From contig NZ_LT838813.1 of assembly GCF_900176595.1 (NCBI RefSeq), forward strand, positions 1,832,501 to 1,896,500: a stretch of 64,000 nucleotides of DNA, read 5' to 3'. This DNA comes from Aquiflexum balticum DSM 16537. GTDB lineage: Bacteria; Bacteroidota; Bacteroidia; Cytophagales; Cyclobacteriaceae. The translations under genes were made by a program, and so were the position numbers. Below, piece by piece: positions 1-12,200 of this stretch. Below the pieces are notes generated by a model. That model was not told where the DNA came from, did not search any database, and worked only from the letters and a program-made list of their open reading frames with translations. Each line of letters starts with the position of its first letter. Within the stretch, counting starts at the first letter, position 1.

Positions 1-2020
<2,020 letters not shown>

Positions 2021-2062
2021 CAGTCCGAAGCTGCCGCATTCTCTGCGAGACATATCATGGAT

Positions 2063-2170
2063 CTGAGTACCAAGTACCAAGTACAAAGTACAAAGATCTT
2101 GAACTTAAGATATTGGTCCCATAGCGGACACTGTATCCAGCATTGTACATCGTACTTTGTACCTGGTACA
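2063..2170. repeat. Inverted GTAC-rich repeat in the 23S-5S spacer
   Basis: A GTACCAAGTACAAAGTAC block (about 2073-2092) is repeated in inverted orientation near 2144-2170 (TGTACATCGTACTTTGTAC followed by CTGGTAC). The arms could pair into a long stem in the rRNA transcript. The same 19-nt sequence TGTACATCGTACTTTGTAC also occurs at 58489-58507 outside the rRNA operon, so it is a dispersed repeat and not an rRNA-specific spacer. A role in rRNA processing is possible but is inference. Confidence 0.6.
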
Positions 2171-2177
2171 GAAAGAT

Positions 2178-2285
2178 TAGGCGGCCCAGCGCAGGGGTCC
2201 CACCTCTTCCCATCCCGAACAGAGAAGTTAAGCCCTGCAGCGCCGATGGTACTGGGGTTACACCCGGGAGAGTAGGCCGCCGCCA
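2178..2285 (+). rRNA. rrf: 5S ribosomal RNA
   Basis: About 108 nt with the bacterial 5S signature CCATCCCGAACAGAGAAG, followed by GTTAAGCCC, then GCGCCGATGGTACTG and GGGAGAGTAGG. The terminal stem pairs GGCGGC at 2180-2185 with GCCGCC near 2275-2283. It follows the 23S gene by about 160 bp and is followed at once by a hairpin terminator. Confidence 0.93.
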
Positions 2286-2293
2286 CATTATTC

Positions 2294-2320
2294 AAAAGCC
2301 AGCCCCTAAAGCTGGCTTTT
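2294..2320 (+). terminator. Intrinsic terminator of the rRNA operon
   Basis: AAAAGCCAGC and GCTGGCTTTT pair perfectly over a 7-nt loop, with the T-run in the descending arm. It sits 9 bp after the 5S gene. A near-identical second copy lies at 2480-2506. Confidence 0.88.
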
Positions 2321-2354
2321 CGCGTTTACAGGGTGGTATTGTTTTCCCTGCTGT

Positions 2355-2476
2355 CATGATCCCGGCCACCTCCTCCCATCCCGATCCGCCGCGCCTGCCC
2401 GTCGTGGCGGGGTACTGGTACGCCGCGGCGCACGGGAGAGTAGGCCTGTCTGCCGTGGCTGACCGCAGCCACATTA
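2355..2476 (+). pseudogene. Degenerate second 5S rRNA copy
   Basis: Blocks of the intact 5S gene recur here in order: CACCTCcTCCCATCCCGA (about 2367-2384), GGTACTGG (about 2411) and GGGAGAGTAGGCC (about 2431-2443), then GCCACATTATT and a second terminator. The central part and the terminal stem no longer match: loop B/C positions are replaced by a GC-rich CCGCC...GGCGG palindrome. It is therefore probably not a functional 5S RNA. It looks like a decayed tandem duplicate, possibly disrupted by a small GC-rich insertion. Confidence 0.7.
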
Positions 2477-2479
2477 TTT

Positions 2480-2506
2480 AAAAGCCAGCCCGATAAGCTG
2501 GCTTTT
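2480..2506 (+). terminator. Second copy of the rRNA-type terminator
   Basis: AAAAGCCAGC and GCTGGCTTTT flank a loop of about 7 nt. Stem arms are identical to those of the terminator at 2294-2320; only the loop differs. It follows the degenerate 5S copy and supports duplication of the 5S-terminator unit. Confidence 0.85.
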
Positions 2507-3049
2507 GGCGTTTTCAAGGGGGTTATCAGACTTCATCTGTATCACCTCCACATTTTCCTGTCCCGATCCCCGGTGATGGAAAAGCCGAATAGTTCTTTCT
2601 CAACTTGGGGGAACCCCAAACCTTTATGCGCTTGGGGAAATAGAAGGAGGGAAAATAGAACAATTTGACAGACTGCTAAATAGACCTATAAAAATCCGTG
2701 AGAAAGATAGCCCTTTCACGATTTTAAAAATCAACTAAAAGGCGAAAGAGAAAATTTGACACGTGTGTTTCGGTCTTCAAAGCATCAATTTTATCTTGAT
2801 AATGTTTAATTATTTTTTTTTTAACATTTCAATTGTTGGTAGAAATACAATTCTTTATAACATCAAAATGGAATTTGAAAAGCAAAATAGAATTATTTTT
2901 AAATTCTATATTAATAAGGATATACATTATATTCTTTGGTGATTTTCAAATAATTATATAGAAATATCTAAATGTGGACAAAATTTCCCATATTACTGTT
3001 GAATTGTTTTTCAATGGATCCTTTATACATATTTTCTTAGATTTATAGA
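2507..3049. other. AT-rich intergenic region upstream of the cyclase-TIR-STAND operon
   Basis: About 540 bp without a convincing gene. A small hairpin (TTGGGGGAACCCCAA, about 2606-2620) lies near the left side. The last 300 bp are very AT-rich and must contain the promoter of the downstream operon, but I could not find a clean TTG-N19-TAnnTTTG match. Confidence 0.5.
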
Positions 3050-5185
3050 ATGTCACAAATACGCCAACTTGCAGCGATCATGTTCACTGATATTGTCGGA
3101 TATACGGCATTGATGGGTAATGATGAACAAAAAGCCTTTGAATTATTAAGGAAAAACAGGGAAATCCATAAACCTGTGATAGATGAATTTGGTGGTAAGT
3201 TTATCAAAGAACTTGGTGATGGAGTGATGGCAAGCTTTCCTTCAGTGAGTAATGCAGTTTACGCCGCCATAAAAATCCAGGAGTTATGCAACGAAGCAAA
3301 TGTTTATAAACTTAGAATAGGAATTCACCAGGGGGAAGTCATTTTTGAGAATGAGGACATTTTTGGAGATGTAGTCAATATTGCAGCAAGAATACAGGCA
3401 TTGGCAGCGCCGGCGAGTATATTCGTATCAGAATCGGTACAAAGAGACCTCACCAATAAAAATGACATCCGATCAGAATTTTTTAAAATTGAAAATCTTA
3501 AAAATGTAAAAGAACCCGTTAAGGTCTATAGAATACTGTCCGCATCTTCTATTTCAAGCAGCAATCAAACCTCAGCCATAGAGAAGTCATCCATTATTCC
3601 TGAATATGATTATGATATCCATATCAGTTTCAGGTTTAATGATAATAAATATGATGGTTGGGTTTCCGAACTCGTCGCAAAGCTCAAACAGGAACTGAGC
3701 GCAACCTGCAAGGATAAACTTTCAATTTATTTCGATATTAATCCCGAAGATGAAAAGAAGAAATTTCTACAAGAAGACGGGTCTGTTTCCTCAAAAATAA
3801 AATCTTTGATTTTCATTCCGATTATTTCACAAACTTATTGTGATGTCAATTCACCTGTTTGGAAAAATGAATTCAAAGGATTTCAAGATGGGGTACTTAG
3901 CGAGAAAATGGGCAAAACCATTAAGCTATTGAATGACAATGTCGCTTCAAGAGTGATTCCTGTAAAAATTCATGATATAGATATGGAGGATATCAAACTC
4001 CTTGAATCTGAACTTTCAGATGGTCTACGTTCTATTGATTTTATTTTCAGAGAAGATGGTGTCAACCGTCCCCTGCTGCCTATAGATGACGAAAAGCAGG
4101 GAAATCCAAACAGGCCTATGTACCGAAATCAGATCAATAAATTGGCCAATGCTGTCAAGGATATTGTTTCGGGAGCCAAACTTTTTCAAAAAGAAAACTC
4201 TTTCGGATATACCGCCTTTTCGCCAACAGCTACAAAAATAGTCCCCAATGTAGTTTCTACGTCTTTGTCTTCTTCATTGAAAGTTCAAATGATAGATCGT
4301 GCCAGACCCAATATTTTTCTGGCATGGACATCCAATGACATTAAAGAAAAAAGAGAGGAGATGGCGATTATCCTCCAAAAAGCAGGATTCAATGTTCTCC
4401 CTTCTATTGATTGCCCGGCAGATGATGAGGTTTTTAAAGCAAAGACCGTTGAAGCTCTAAATCAATGCGTTTGCTCGCTCCATATATTAAGCGGGGAATT
4501 TGGAAGACGTTTCGAATCAGAAGATGATGTTTCTTTTCCGCAATATCAGTTTCTGGAAGCAAAAAAAATAATTGATGCTGCAAATTCAGATTTCAATTCA
4601 TTTATTTGGGTTCATCCTGAATCTACAGGAACCATTAAATCTGCTCAACAGGAATTTATCAAGTACATAAGGAACAACATCACCAAAAACATGATGTTTT
4701 CCAATAGTGCCGGCCCAATGCAATTGGTAGATGACATTAGGGTAGTCATGATGAAGGAGGAAGTGGAAATCTTCGACTCCAAGGATACCGATATCTTTTT
4801 TATTTTCAACCAGCAGGATGAACTGGAAGCAAAAGAAATTACTGACAGGTTGAGTTTGGAATACCCGATCGAAATCATGAATATCATGCCCGATGGTGAA
4901 GATCAATATAGGGAAGTGTCCTCACAGCAGATTCCAAAAAGTAAACTGGCAGTGGTGTATTTCAAATATGCTGCAGATTGGGCTTTGCCTTTCATCAAAC
5001 AAATCTGGAAAGAGGTAGGTGGTGCTTCTTCTCCTACGCCTATATTTTTTGTTGGTGAAGATGATCCAAGAAGTAACTTTGCACGGATTTTCAAAGCTCC
5101 GAAAGTGGTTTCTACCATTGTTCCCAAAGAGGAAGTGCCGGCAGAAGTCAAAAAAGTTTATACCACAGTTGTCAATCTTAAATAA
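3050..5185 (+). CDS. Class III nucleotidyl cyclase fused to three TIR-like domains
   Basis: A 711-residue protein, first in a four-gene operon. Residues 5-165 form a class III adenylate/guanylate cyclase domain. All catalytic positions are present: metal-binding D14 (FTDIVGYT) and D57 (GDG), base-contacting K53 and D107, and N110/R114 for the transition state. The K/D pair suggests an adenylate cyclase, though substrate cannot be proved from sequence. Residues about 184-380 form a TIR-like domain (DIHISFRFNDN..., with W271 and E274 in a WxxE motif typical of TIR folds). A second TIR-like domain starts near 417 (NIFLAWTSND) and a third near 577 (DIFFIFNQQDE); both look divergent. No transmembrane segment, signal peptide or cyclic-nucleotide-binding domain is visible. 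The stop is 5 bp before the next ATG, so co-translation with the STAND genes is likely. A signalling or immune role is inferred from the architecture. Confidence 0.85.
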   Translation: MSQIRQLAAIMFTDIVGYTALMGNDEQKAFELLRKNREIHKPVIDEFGGKFIKELGDGVMASFPSVSNAVYAAIKIQELCNEANVYKLRIGIHQGEVIFENEDIFGDVVNIAARIQALAAPASIFVSESVQRDLTNKNDIRSEFFKIENLKNVKEPVKVYRILSASSISSSNQTSAIEKSSIIPEYDYDIHISFRFNDNKYDGWVSELVAKLKQELSATCKDKLSIYFDINPEDEKKKFLQEDGSVSSKIKSLIFIPIISQTYCDVNSPVWKNEFKGFQDGVLSEKMGKTIKLLNDNVASRVIPVKIHDIDMEDIKLLESELSDGLRSIDFIFREDGVNRPLLPIDDEKQGNPNRPMYRNQINKLANAVKDIVSGAKLFQKENSFGYTAFSPTATKIVPNVVSTSLSSSLKVQMIDRARPNIFLAWTSNDIKEKREEMAIILQKAGFNVLPSIDCPADDEVFKAKTVEALNQCVCSLHILSGEFGRRFESEDDVSFPQYQFLEAKKIIDAANSDFNSFIWVHPESTGTIKSAQQEFIKYIRNNITKNMMFSNSAGPMQLVDDIRVVMMKEEVEIFDSKDTDIFFIFNQQDELEAKEITDRLSLEYPIEIMNIMPDGEDQYREVSSQQIPKSKLAVVYFKYAADWALPFIKQIWKEVGGASSPTPIFFVGEDDPRSNFARIFKAPKVVSTIVPKEEVPAEVKKVYTTVVNLK

Positions 5186-5190
5186 CGGGT

Positions 5191-8100
5191 ATGTTTGAAG
5201 ACTATCAAATATGCCCCTATACGGGACTGCGCTCTTTTACAGAAGAGGAATCTTTATACTTTAAAGGTAGGGAAGATGATATTGATGCTGCAACAGCCCA
5301 ATTGCAGCGTAATAAGTTTTTGATGCTGACAGGTGCTTCGGGTGATGGCAAATCATCACTGGTCTATGCAGGAATCATTCCCAATGCCCGGGCAGGTTTC
5401 CTTAAATCGAAATATACCCAATGGTGTGTCGCTGATTTTAGACCTGAAAGGTCTCCATTCAAAAACCTGTGCAAAGCCATAGCCAATCAACTAGATATCC
5501 CAAATGAGGTAACTGTTGAATCGGAACTGAAGCATGGCTTCTCTGCCATTGTTGATTTATATCGGAATTCTGATAGATTTCTTGATGAAGATGCTTTGGA
5601 GTGGCAGGCAGCAGACGATAGGAAAAGGGCAAGTATTAAGAGAAAAGCAGCCAATTTGATTATCCTTGTGGATCAGTTTGAGGAATTTTTTACCAATCCT
5701 GAAAACTATGATAAGGGAGTTCCTTCAAAAGAAGCCAACCTGGTTTTAAATTTATTGCTTGAAACCTCCAAGATAGCATTGGAGGAAGGACTGCCCATCT
5801 ATGTTATTTTTACCATGAGGTCAGACTTCATTGGGCAATGCGCGGCTTTTCGAGGATTGCCTGAGTACATAGGATTTTCCCAGTTTTTTGTCCCCCGGCT
5901 CAACAGGGCCCAACTGCAATTGGTCATCGAAGAACCGGCTGTCCTCAGTGGAAATCAAATTACAAGAAGACTTACAGAAAGATTAATCCATGATCTGACC
6001 GAGGGAGTAGATCAACTTCCAATTCTTCAGCATGCGCTCAATCAGATTTGGCATGCGGCCAATAATGGAACAGAAGAAATGGATCTGATCCATTATGCTA
6101 TGGTAGGGGGAATGCCGGTATCAGAACTGCCGGAAGATCAGGTATTGAAATTTAAAAAATGGTTTGATGATCTGCCTGAAAATATCAAAGCCTGTTATCA
6201 TGCACCGAGTCTGCAGAATGTCCTTGATACCCATACCAACAAGCTATTTGAGCAGGCAAGGGCCTACTACATTGAAAATACAGGTAAGGATATTTCCAAC
6301 GAAGACACAAAAGCAATTATTAAAAATGCTTTTTCCTGCCTGACCAAAATTGACCAAAGCCGTGCTGTTAGGAACCGAATGACCCTACAGGAAATCACCA
6401 ATATTTTGGGAAGGAAGGAATTCGGCACCTTGGAAGTCGGAGCGGTATTGAATATTTTCCGTGAACCTGGCAATACTTTTATCAGGCCATTTATTTCCGA
6501 TGATCCGGAAAGCCGTGCTCTTGGTGAAAATGACGTGCTTGACATTACCCACGAAAGCCTGATCCGCAATTGGGATTATCTCAAAAACTGGGCTGAGGAG
6601 GAATATGACAATTACACCGTTTATCTGGATTATGAGCAACAGCTGAACCGCTGGGTGGAAAGCGGAAAATCGAATGCTTTTTTGATGTCAATTGGGCCTT
6701 TGACCTATTTTGAAAATTGGATCAATAACCTAAACCCAAATATCCATTGGGTTTCCAGATATCTTCCTGAGGAATTCGATCAGGACAAGAAATTATCCAA
6801 GGCAAAAAATATCCTAAAAAATTCTCAGGAATTCTTAAACAAGAGCGCCAGAAAACATGTGGTGACCAGAACAGTCATGCGCTATGGAGCAAAAAGAATC
6901 GGGATAGCCATTGCTTTGATTGCCTTTTTGGTTTTCAGTTCTTTTGCCATTAGGCAATACCTTAGACAGCAGAATTCATATATTTTAAATTCAATTCAGG
7001 ATGAATCAATAGAATTGATCAACACCTCCAAAGTCTCTTTTGAGAATAAAATTTACCTTATCGTGGAGCAGTTGAAGTTGGGTTTGACAACCATAGATGA
7101 GTCAATAAACAGCATTCCTGATCCTATTGAAAAAATCAATATCGCCAATGGAATAGCCACGCTTCTTGTTTTTCAAGGAAAGGATCAACCTAAAGAATTG
7201 ATTTTTAGAAGTTTGACAATTGCGGATAGTTTGTCAGATGAATATGCAATTCCGGGTAATCTTAGCTCTTCGTTTTCAGCAATTTTAAAAGAGTTGAATG
7301 ATTTAAGAGTGACTCTGGAATTGGCATTTTATTATAACGCGGATGCTCAACTTGATGCGTGGAAAAAGTCAAATGCAAAAAGATCGGGCAAGATAGTGTT
7401 ACACATTCTTGAATCCCAGCCAGCAGATTTTGATGATATTGTCAACCTTACCTTGGCATTGGAGAATGCAATCAATTATAAAGTATTTGCCCCAGAAGAA
7501 ACTCAACGCTTGATTCAGATTCTTTCACCCTTTGATGAGGTTGACCGTTCCGATTGGGTAAAAGAAAATTTTAAAGCTGATAACCTGATGGAAAGAGGAA
7601 ATGCCAATTATGGCTTTCGATTCAACGGGCTTTATCAACAATTGGCCTATCTATACGCTTCTCAAGGCAACAGTGAAAGAGTATTGGATTGTATGGATGT
7701 ATTATTGGCCAATGCCCAAAACAATTACCAAGGGGATTATGCTGCCGGTGCTGATAATGCCGCAAATATAGCTACTGTGTTTTATAGGACTGGCCAATTG
7801 GAAGCATTGGATGATTTTGTAAAAGGCTATACCCTTAAAATAAATATCTCCTTTGAGGAGTTTTATATCCGTCTTTTAGGAAGAATGCTTCCGAATGCCA
7901 GTACAATCAGTAATCTGAATCTGTATTCGTTTATGACTGATAAGCAAAATCTGAATCTTCAATTTTCTGATAGAGCCCAAATCGGGTATTTCTATTCAAA
8001 ATATAGAGAAACAGTACTTGACGAAATCAAAGATATTAATGAGAGAAATTATTTGATGGCTTTGTCCTTTAAAAATGAGGGTATCTTAAAAGGAATCAAT

Positions 8101-9243
8101 AAAGAGGAATCCCCAAAAGAGGATTTGTCCGTAAGTCAATTATTTGACCAAGCATTTGAATATTACAATCTAGTATCTACGGCCTATCTGGACCAAACTA
8201 TCACTGTGATAGGAGCAGCGGCTACAGATAATTTGATTGCTCCTCGAAAATTCTTATTTCTCTATCCTGATCTGAGGCTTTCCTTTGCTCCCTTGGAACC
8301 GAGGGTTTTCTTTTTCTTTTATTTTTCTGATGTTTTCTTGGAATATCTACTGGATCACCGATCGATAGATGAATTATATCCAACTAAGACAGAGCTTGAT
8401 TTTTTTACAGCATGGTTTCTGGCCTATAATTCCAATATGTGGGAGCCTAGATATTTCCTGATCAATCCAATTAGATATGAAGTACTTAAAAAGTTGGATA
8501 TTGAATTAGCGAAAAGAAAAAATATCGATCAGGTAGATTTGAATTGGATGTATCTCTATTTAGGAGAAATGGCTTATCTAAATAATGATGTCGATGCTAT
8601 GTCGTCCTACTATCAAAAAATCAATCCTGATAACCTATTAAACATTCTACGGTCCAAGGAATTTGGAATCCGTGTCAATAATCATTCCTTCAGATTGATT
8701 GCAACCGCAATTGAGGGTTTGGCAAATTCGGGAGATTTTGAGGAAATCAATAGGTTATCGAAACCTTTCAAAAAATCCATCAATAGATCTTCTCTTTATT
8801 CTTATGCTGCCAAGGACCTGTTAATTAAGAAAACAAATCCAGAAATAGCCAAAAGGTTGTTGGACTCTGCCTGGGTGGAGTTTGATAGGACTGGAATAGT
8901 AACCTCAGGGAGGCCACATACGATCCTTCTAGCTTATACAAATACTTTGTATGACCCTAAAGAAAATTTAGAGGAGTCCTACAGAATAATTAAAAATCTT
9001 GGAGGAAAAAGTTTTGCGACACGATTTATGATCCGCTCTATTGGTTTTCATGCCCAATTATATGAAGCAAAAAGTCAATTTCCTGAAAATATATCTGATG
9101 ATGACTATTCATTAATTCTCAGTGAGATGCTTTATGGTTTTGCAGAAGGTAAGGATGAGTTAAACGAATCATGGAAAGAGTTTCAATTAGGTTACCCTTG
9201 GTTTGTCAGCCGATGGATTATTTATATAGACGAGAGCAGCTGA
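5191..9243 (+). CDS. Membrane-anchored STAND (nSTAND1-like) NTPase, copy 1
   Basis: A 1350-residue protein opening with the nSTAND1-type signature CPYTGLRSFTEEES and FKGRE (residues 8-27). Walker A is GASGDGKSS at 48-56 and Walker B is LIILVDQFEEFF at 156-167. TMRSDFIG at about 208-215 lies where a sensor motif is expected. A winged-helix-like segment near 395-415 and the STAND-typical ITHESLIRNW motif near 450-460 follow. One transmembrane helix lies at about 570-590, then some 750 residues of helical, TPR-like but divergent repeats. The predicted layout is a cytosolic NTPase with a C-terminal sensor region across the membrane; this topology is inference. No enzymatic effector domain is visible, so the cyclase-TIR protein encoded just upstream may be the effector. 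The gene starts 5 bp after the cyclase stop and ends 1 bp before the ATG of its paralogue. Confidence 0.85.
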   Translation: MFEDYQICPYTGLRSFTEEESLYFKGREDDIDAATAQLQRNKFLMLTGASGDGKSSLVYAGIIPNARAGFLKSKYTQWCVADFRPERSPFKNLCKAIANQLDIPNEVTVESELKHGFSAIVDLYRNSDRFLDEDALEWQAADDRKRASIKRKAANLIILVDQFEEFFTNPENYDKGVPSKEANLVLNLLLETSKIALEEGLPIYVIFTMRSDFIGQCAAFRGLPEYIGFSQFFVPRLNRAQLQLVIEEPAVLSGNQITRRLTERLIHDLTEGVDQLPILQHALNQIWHAANNGTEEMDLIHYAMVGGMPVSELPEDQVLKFKKWFDDLPENIKACYHAPSLQNVLDTHTNKLFEQARAYYIENTGKDISNEDTKAIIKNAFSCLTKIDQSRAVRNRMTLQEITNILGRKEFGTLEVGAVLNIFREPGNTFIRPFISDDPESRALGENDVLDITHESLIRNWDYLKNWAEEEYDNYTVYLDYEQQLNRWVESGKSNAFLMSIGPLTYFENWINNLNPNIHWVSRYLPEEFDQDKKLSKAKNILKNSQEFLNKSARKHVVTRTVMRYGAKRIGIAIALIAFLVFSSFAIRQYLRQQNSYILNSIQDESIELINTSKVSFENKIYLIVEQLKLGLTTIDESINSIPDPIEKINIANGIATLLVFQGKDQPKELIFRSLTIADSLSDEYAIPGNLSSSFSAILKELNDLRVTLELAFYYNADAQLDAWKKSNAKRSGKIVLHILESQPADFDDIVNLTLALENAINYKVFAPEETQRLIQILSPFDEVDRSDWVKENFKADNLMERGNANYGFRFNGLYQQLAYLYASQGNSERVLDCMDVLLANAQNNYQGDYAAGADNAANIATVFYRTGQLEALDDFVKGYTLKINISFEEFYIRLLGRMLPNASTISNLNLYSFMTDKQNLNLQFSDRAQIGYFYSKYRETVLDEIKDINERNYLMALSFKNEGILKGINKEESPKEDLSVSQLFDQAFEYYNLVSTAYLDQTITVIGAAATDNLIAPRKFLFLYPDLRLSFAPLEPRVFFFFYFSDVFLEYLLDHRSIDELYPTKTELDFFTAWFLAYNSNMWEPRYFLINPIRYEVLKKLDIELAKRKNIDQVDLNWMYLYLGEMAYLNNDVDAMSSYYQKINPDNLLNILRSKEFGIRVNNHSFRLIATAIEGLANSGDFEEINRLSKPFKKSINRSSLYSYAAKDLLIKKTNPEIAKRLLDSAWVEFDRTGIVTSGRPHTILLAYTNTLYDPKENLEESYRIIKNLGGKSFATRFMIRSIGFHAQLYEAKSQFPENISDDDYSLILSEMLYGFAEGKDELNESWKEFQLGYPWFVSRWIIYIDESS

Positions 9244-9244
9244 T

Positions 9245-12200
9245 ATGAATAATATATGTCCATATACCGGTTTAAGATCATTCACTGAGGATGAAAGCAT
9301 TTATTTCAAAGGCCGTGATCATCAGATAGATCAGCTTACTGATTTGCTGCAGCAGAATAAATTCTTGATGCTGACCGGAGCCTCAGGGGAGGGGAAATCT
9401 TCTTTAGTTTATGCTGGATTGATTCCGAATGCAAGAGCGGGCTTTTTCAAGGCAAAATATACCAATTGGGTTGTAGCAGATTTCCGTCCTGAGCGTAGTC
9501 CGGTCAAAAACCTGGCCCAAGCAATTTCGGATAAATTTGATCTCCCGGATACAACAGTCGAAACAGAATTGAGAAGAGGCTTTTCTTCGTTGATTGACTT
9601 GTATACCAATTCTGATTTTTACATCGATGAGAAGGACGAAAAGTGGATGCATTTAGAAGAAGGGGATCAAAGAAAGCGAAAAAGAAAGGCCGCCAACTTG
9701 ATGATCATCGTTGATCAGTTTGAGGAATTTTTCACAAATCCGGAAAACTTCTACAAAGAAGCTCCATCACAGGATTCGCAAATTGTGGTCAATTTGATTT
9801 TGGAAACTGCCCGCATCGCCCTCAAGAAAAATATTCCTGTTTACGTGGTCTGCACGATGCGATCTGATTACATCGGTCAGTGTTCTGCATTCAGAGGACT
9901 ACCTGAGTATATTGGCTTCTCTCAGTTTTTTGTACCAAGATTAAAGCGAAAGGATTTAAAGCAGGTCATAGAAGAACCGGCGATTTTGAGTGGAAACAGG
10001 ATTTCCCAAAGGTTGATTGAACGGTTGGTTTATGATTTGGCCGAAGGGCTGGATCAGCTCCCCATTTTACAACATGCGCTGACTCAAATCTGGCTGGCTG
10101 CAGATAGTGGCAATGAGGAAATGGACCTGATCCATTATGCAGAAGTTGGAGGCATGCCTGCAAATGAATTACCTGATAATGATCAAAAAACCTTCCTCAG
10201 CTGGTTCAAATCACTGCCGGATCATCAACGGACTTACTATCATCAAACTGGGCTGAATAAAGTAATTGAGATCCATGCCAGTTTATTATATGAAAATGCC
10301 TGGGAGTATTACAATAAGAAGAATCCTGATAATCCCTTATCCCAACAAGAAGCCAAGCGGATTATTGCACTGACGTATAGCGGCCTTACAAAAATTGACA
10401 ATAGCAGGGCAGTGAGAAACAGGATGAGTTTGAAAGAACTTACCGAAATCATCAATACACCGGATCTTGACTCAAAGGTGATAGGTGGTGTATTGAATAT
10501 TTTCAGAGAAGAGGGTAACTCTTTTATAAGACCATTCAAGACAGAAGACCCTGATACTCATTCCTTGCATGAAGAGACAGTATTGGATATTACCCATGAA
10601 AGTTTAATCCGAAACTGGGACAAACTAAATAAATGGGCTAATCAGGAATTTGAGTTTTTCAGTACCTATTTGGATTTTAAAAAGCAGCTGGATCGCTGGA
10701 AAGACAACGGGAAGAGTAAGGACTTTTTGCTTCCAATCGGGCCACTTTCATTTTTTGAAAATTGGTATGAGGAATGCAAACCAAATGTGGGCTGGATCAA
10801 AAGGTATTCTGAGATCAAGGAGAATGATGAAGAACGAACGAAGGACGCAAAAAATGTCTTAGCAGATATACATGAGTTTCTGAAGCGAAGCAGTAGAAAT
10901 GTGATTTTTACCCGCACTTTCATGAAATATGGGCCTCAAAAGATAGGGACCTTTTTTGCCATTTTTGTGATGTTGGTTTTAAGTGGTTTTTATTGGTACG
11001 ATGCGGAACAGAAAGCGAACGAACGTGTCATTGAGCGAGCTAGGAATGAGGCTGTTGCATATTTGAACAGTCCAGAAGTCAATAATCAAGATAAGGCTAT
11101 TTACCTACTTGCAGAGGAACGATTTGAGTCAGGTTATTTAACCTCCTTTTTATCTACTCTCAACCAAAAGGACAGAATAGCTCTTGCCATTGATACTTAT
11201 AAATTCCTGATTTATGCAGATAAATACATAGAGGATCCCATCAAGGATTTAATTATTGACTTCATATACAGTGATCTCCTTTCACCTGATTCAGCAATTG
11301 AATCAGATTATTTATTGGGACAGACCAATAAGTTTTTGCTCGTGCTAATGAGGGATAATTATTACAGCCCTTCAGCTGAGAATGAGAAAATCATTTCAGG
11401 TTTGACAAAGTCAAATAAAGATAGAGTTCTTGATTTTTATAGGGGGCCGGGCCAATTAAGTCCGTCGCTTCCATTTGAATTGAATCTTGCCATCCAACTT
11501 TGGCTTACTGATGGAAAAGCCAAATTGGAAGAAATCGATGAAATCCTTCAGGTTATTTCACCAGCCGAGAGTGAAACTGGAATAACTTCGTTTTCCAATT
11601 TTTATCCGAAGGGAAGCTTTGAACCCAATGGAAGACAACCGACAGATTTCAACAATGGGTATCACACCCTTGCTTCGCTTTATGCCAGTAAGGGAGATAT
11701 TAATGGAGTGGAGTGGTCCTTTCAACAATTATTAGACAATGGTCAAAGGGAATACTTTGAATTGGGCAGGGTGTTCAATAATCATCAAAACATATTGGGT
11801 TACTTGTATCAATATAAGTTTAGGGATCTTGCGCCAAGGCTTGTAAAATGGATAGCAAACAACACTATTGATAACCCAGAAATCACAGTTTATCGAAATA
11901 CCATTATTCGGTCGGGATATATTACCCATCTCTATATTGGGGCCAATCTTGAGCCGCAGGCTTTGAGATCATATCGAGGGTACATTTACCCAAATCTGTT
12001 CTTTTCGGACAGGTATGTCTATGATCAGATGAGTGAGGATTATGAATTCTATATCAATCAGATCGAAGACCCATTAGAGCGCAATTATCAATTAGCCTTC
12101 AATATAAAGAGGAAGGCAGTTTTTACTCATAAATATTGGTTTGACCGTCAAATGGAAATCGATCAGGAGCTTTTGGATTCCTGGTTGGATGTTTCGTTTG

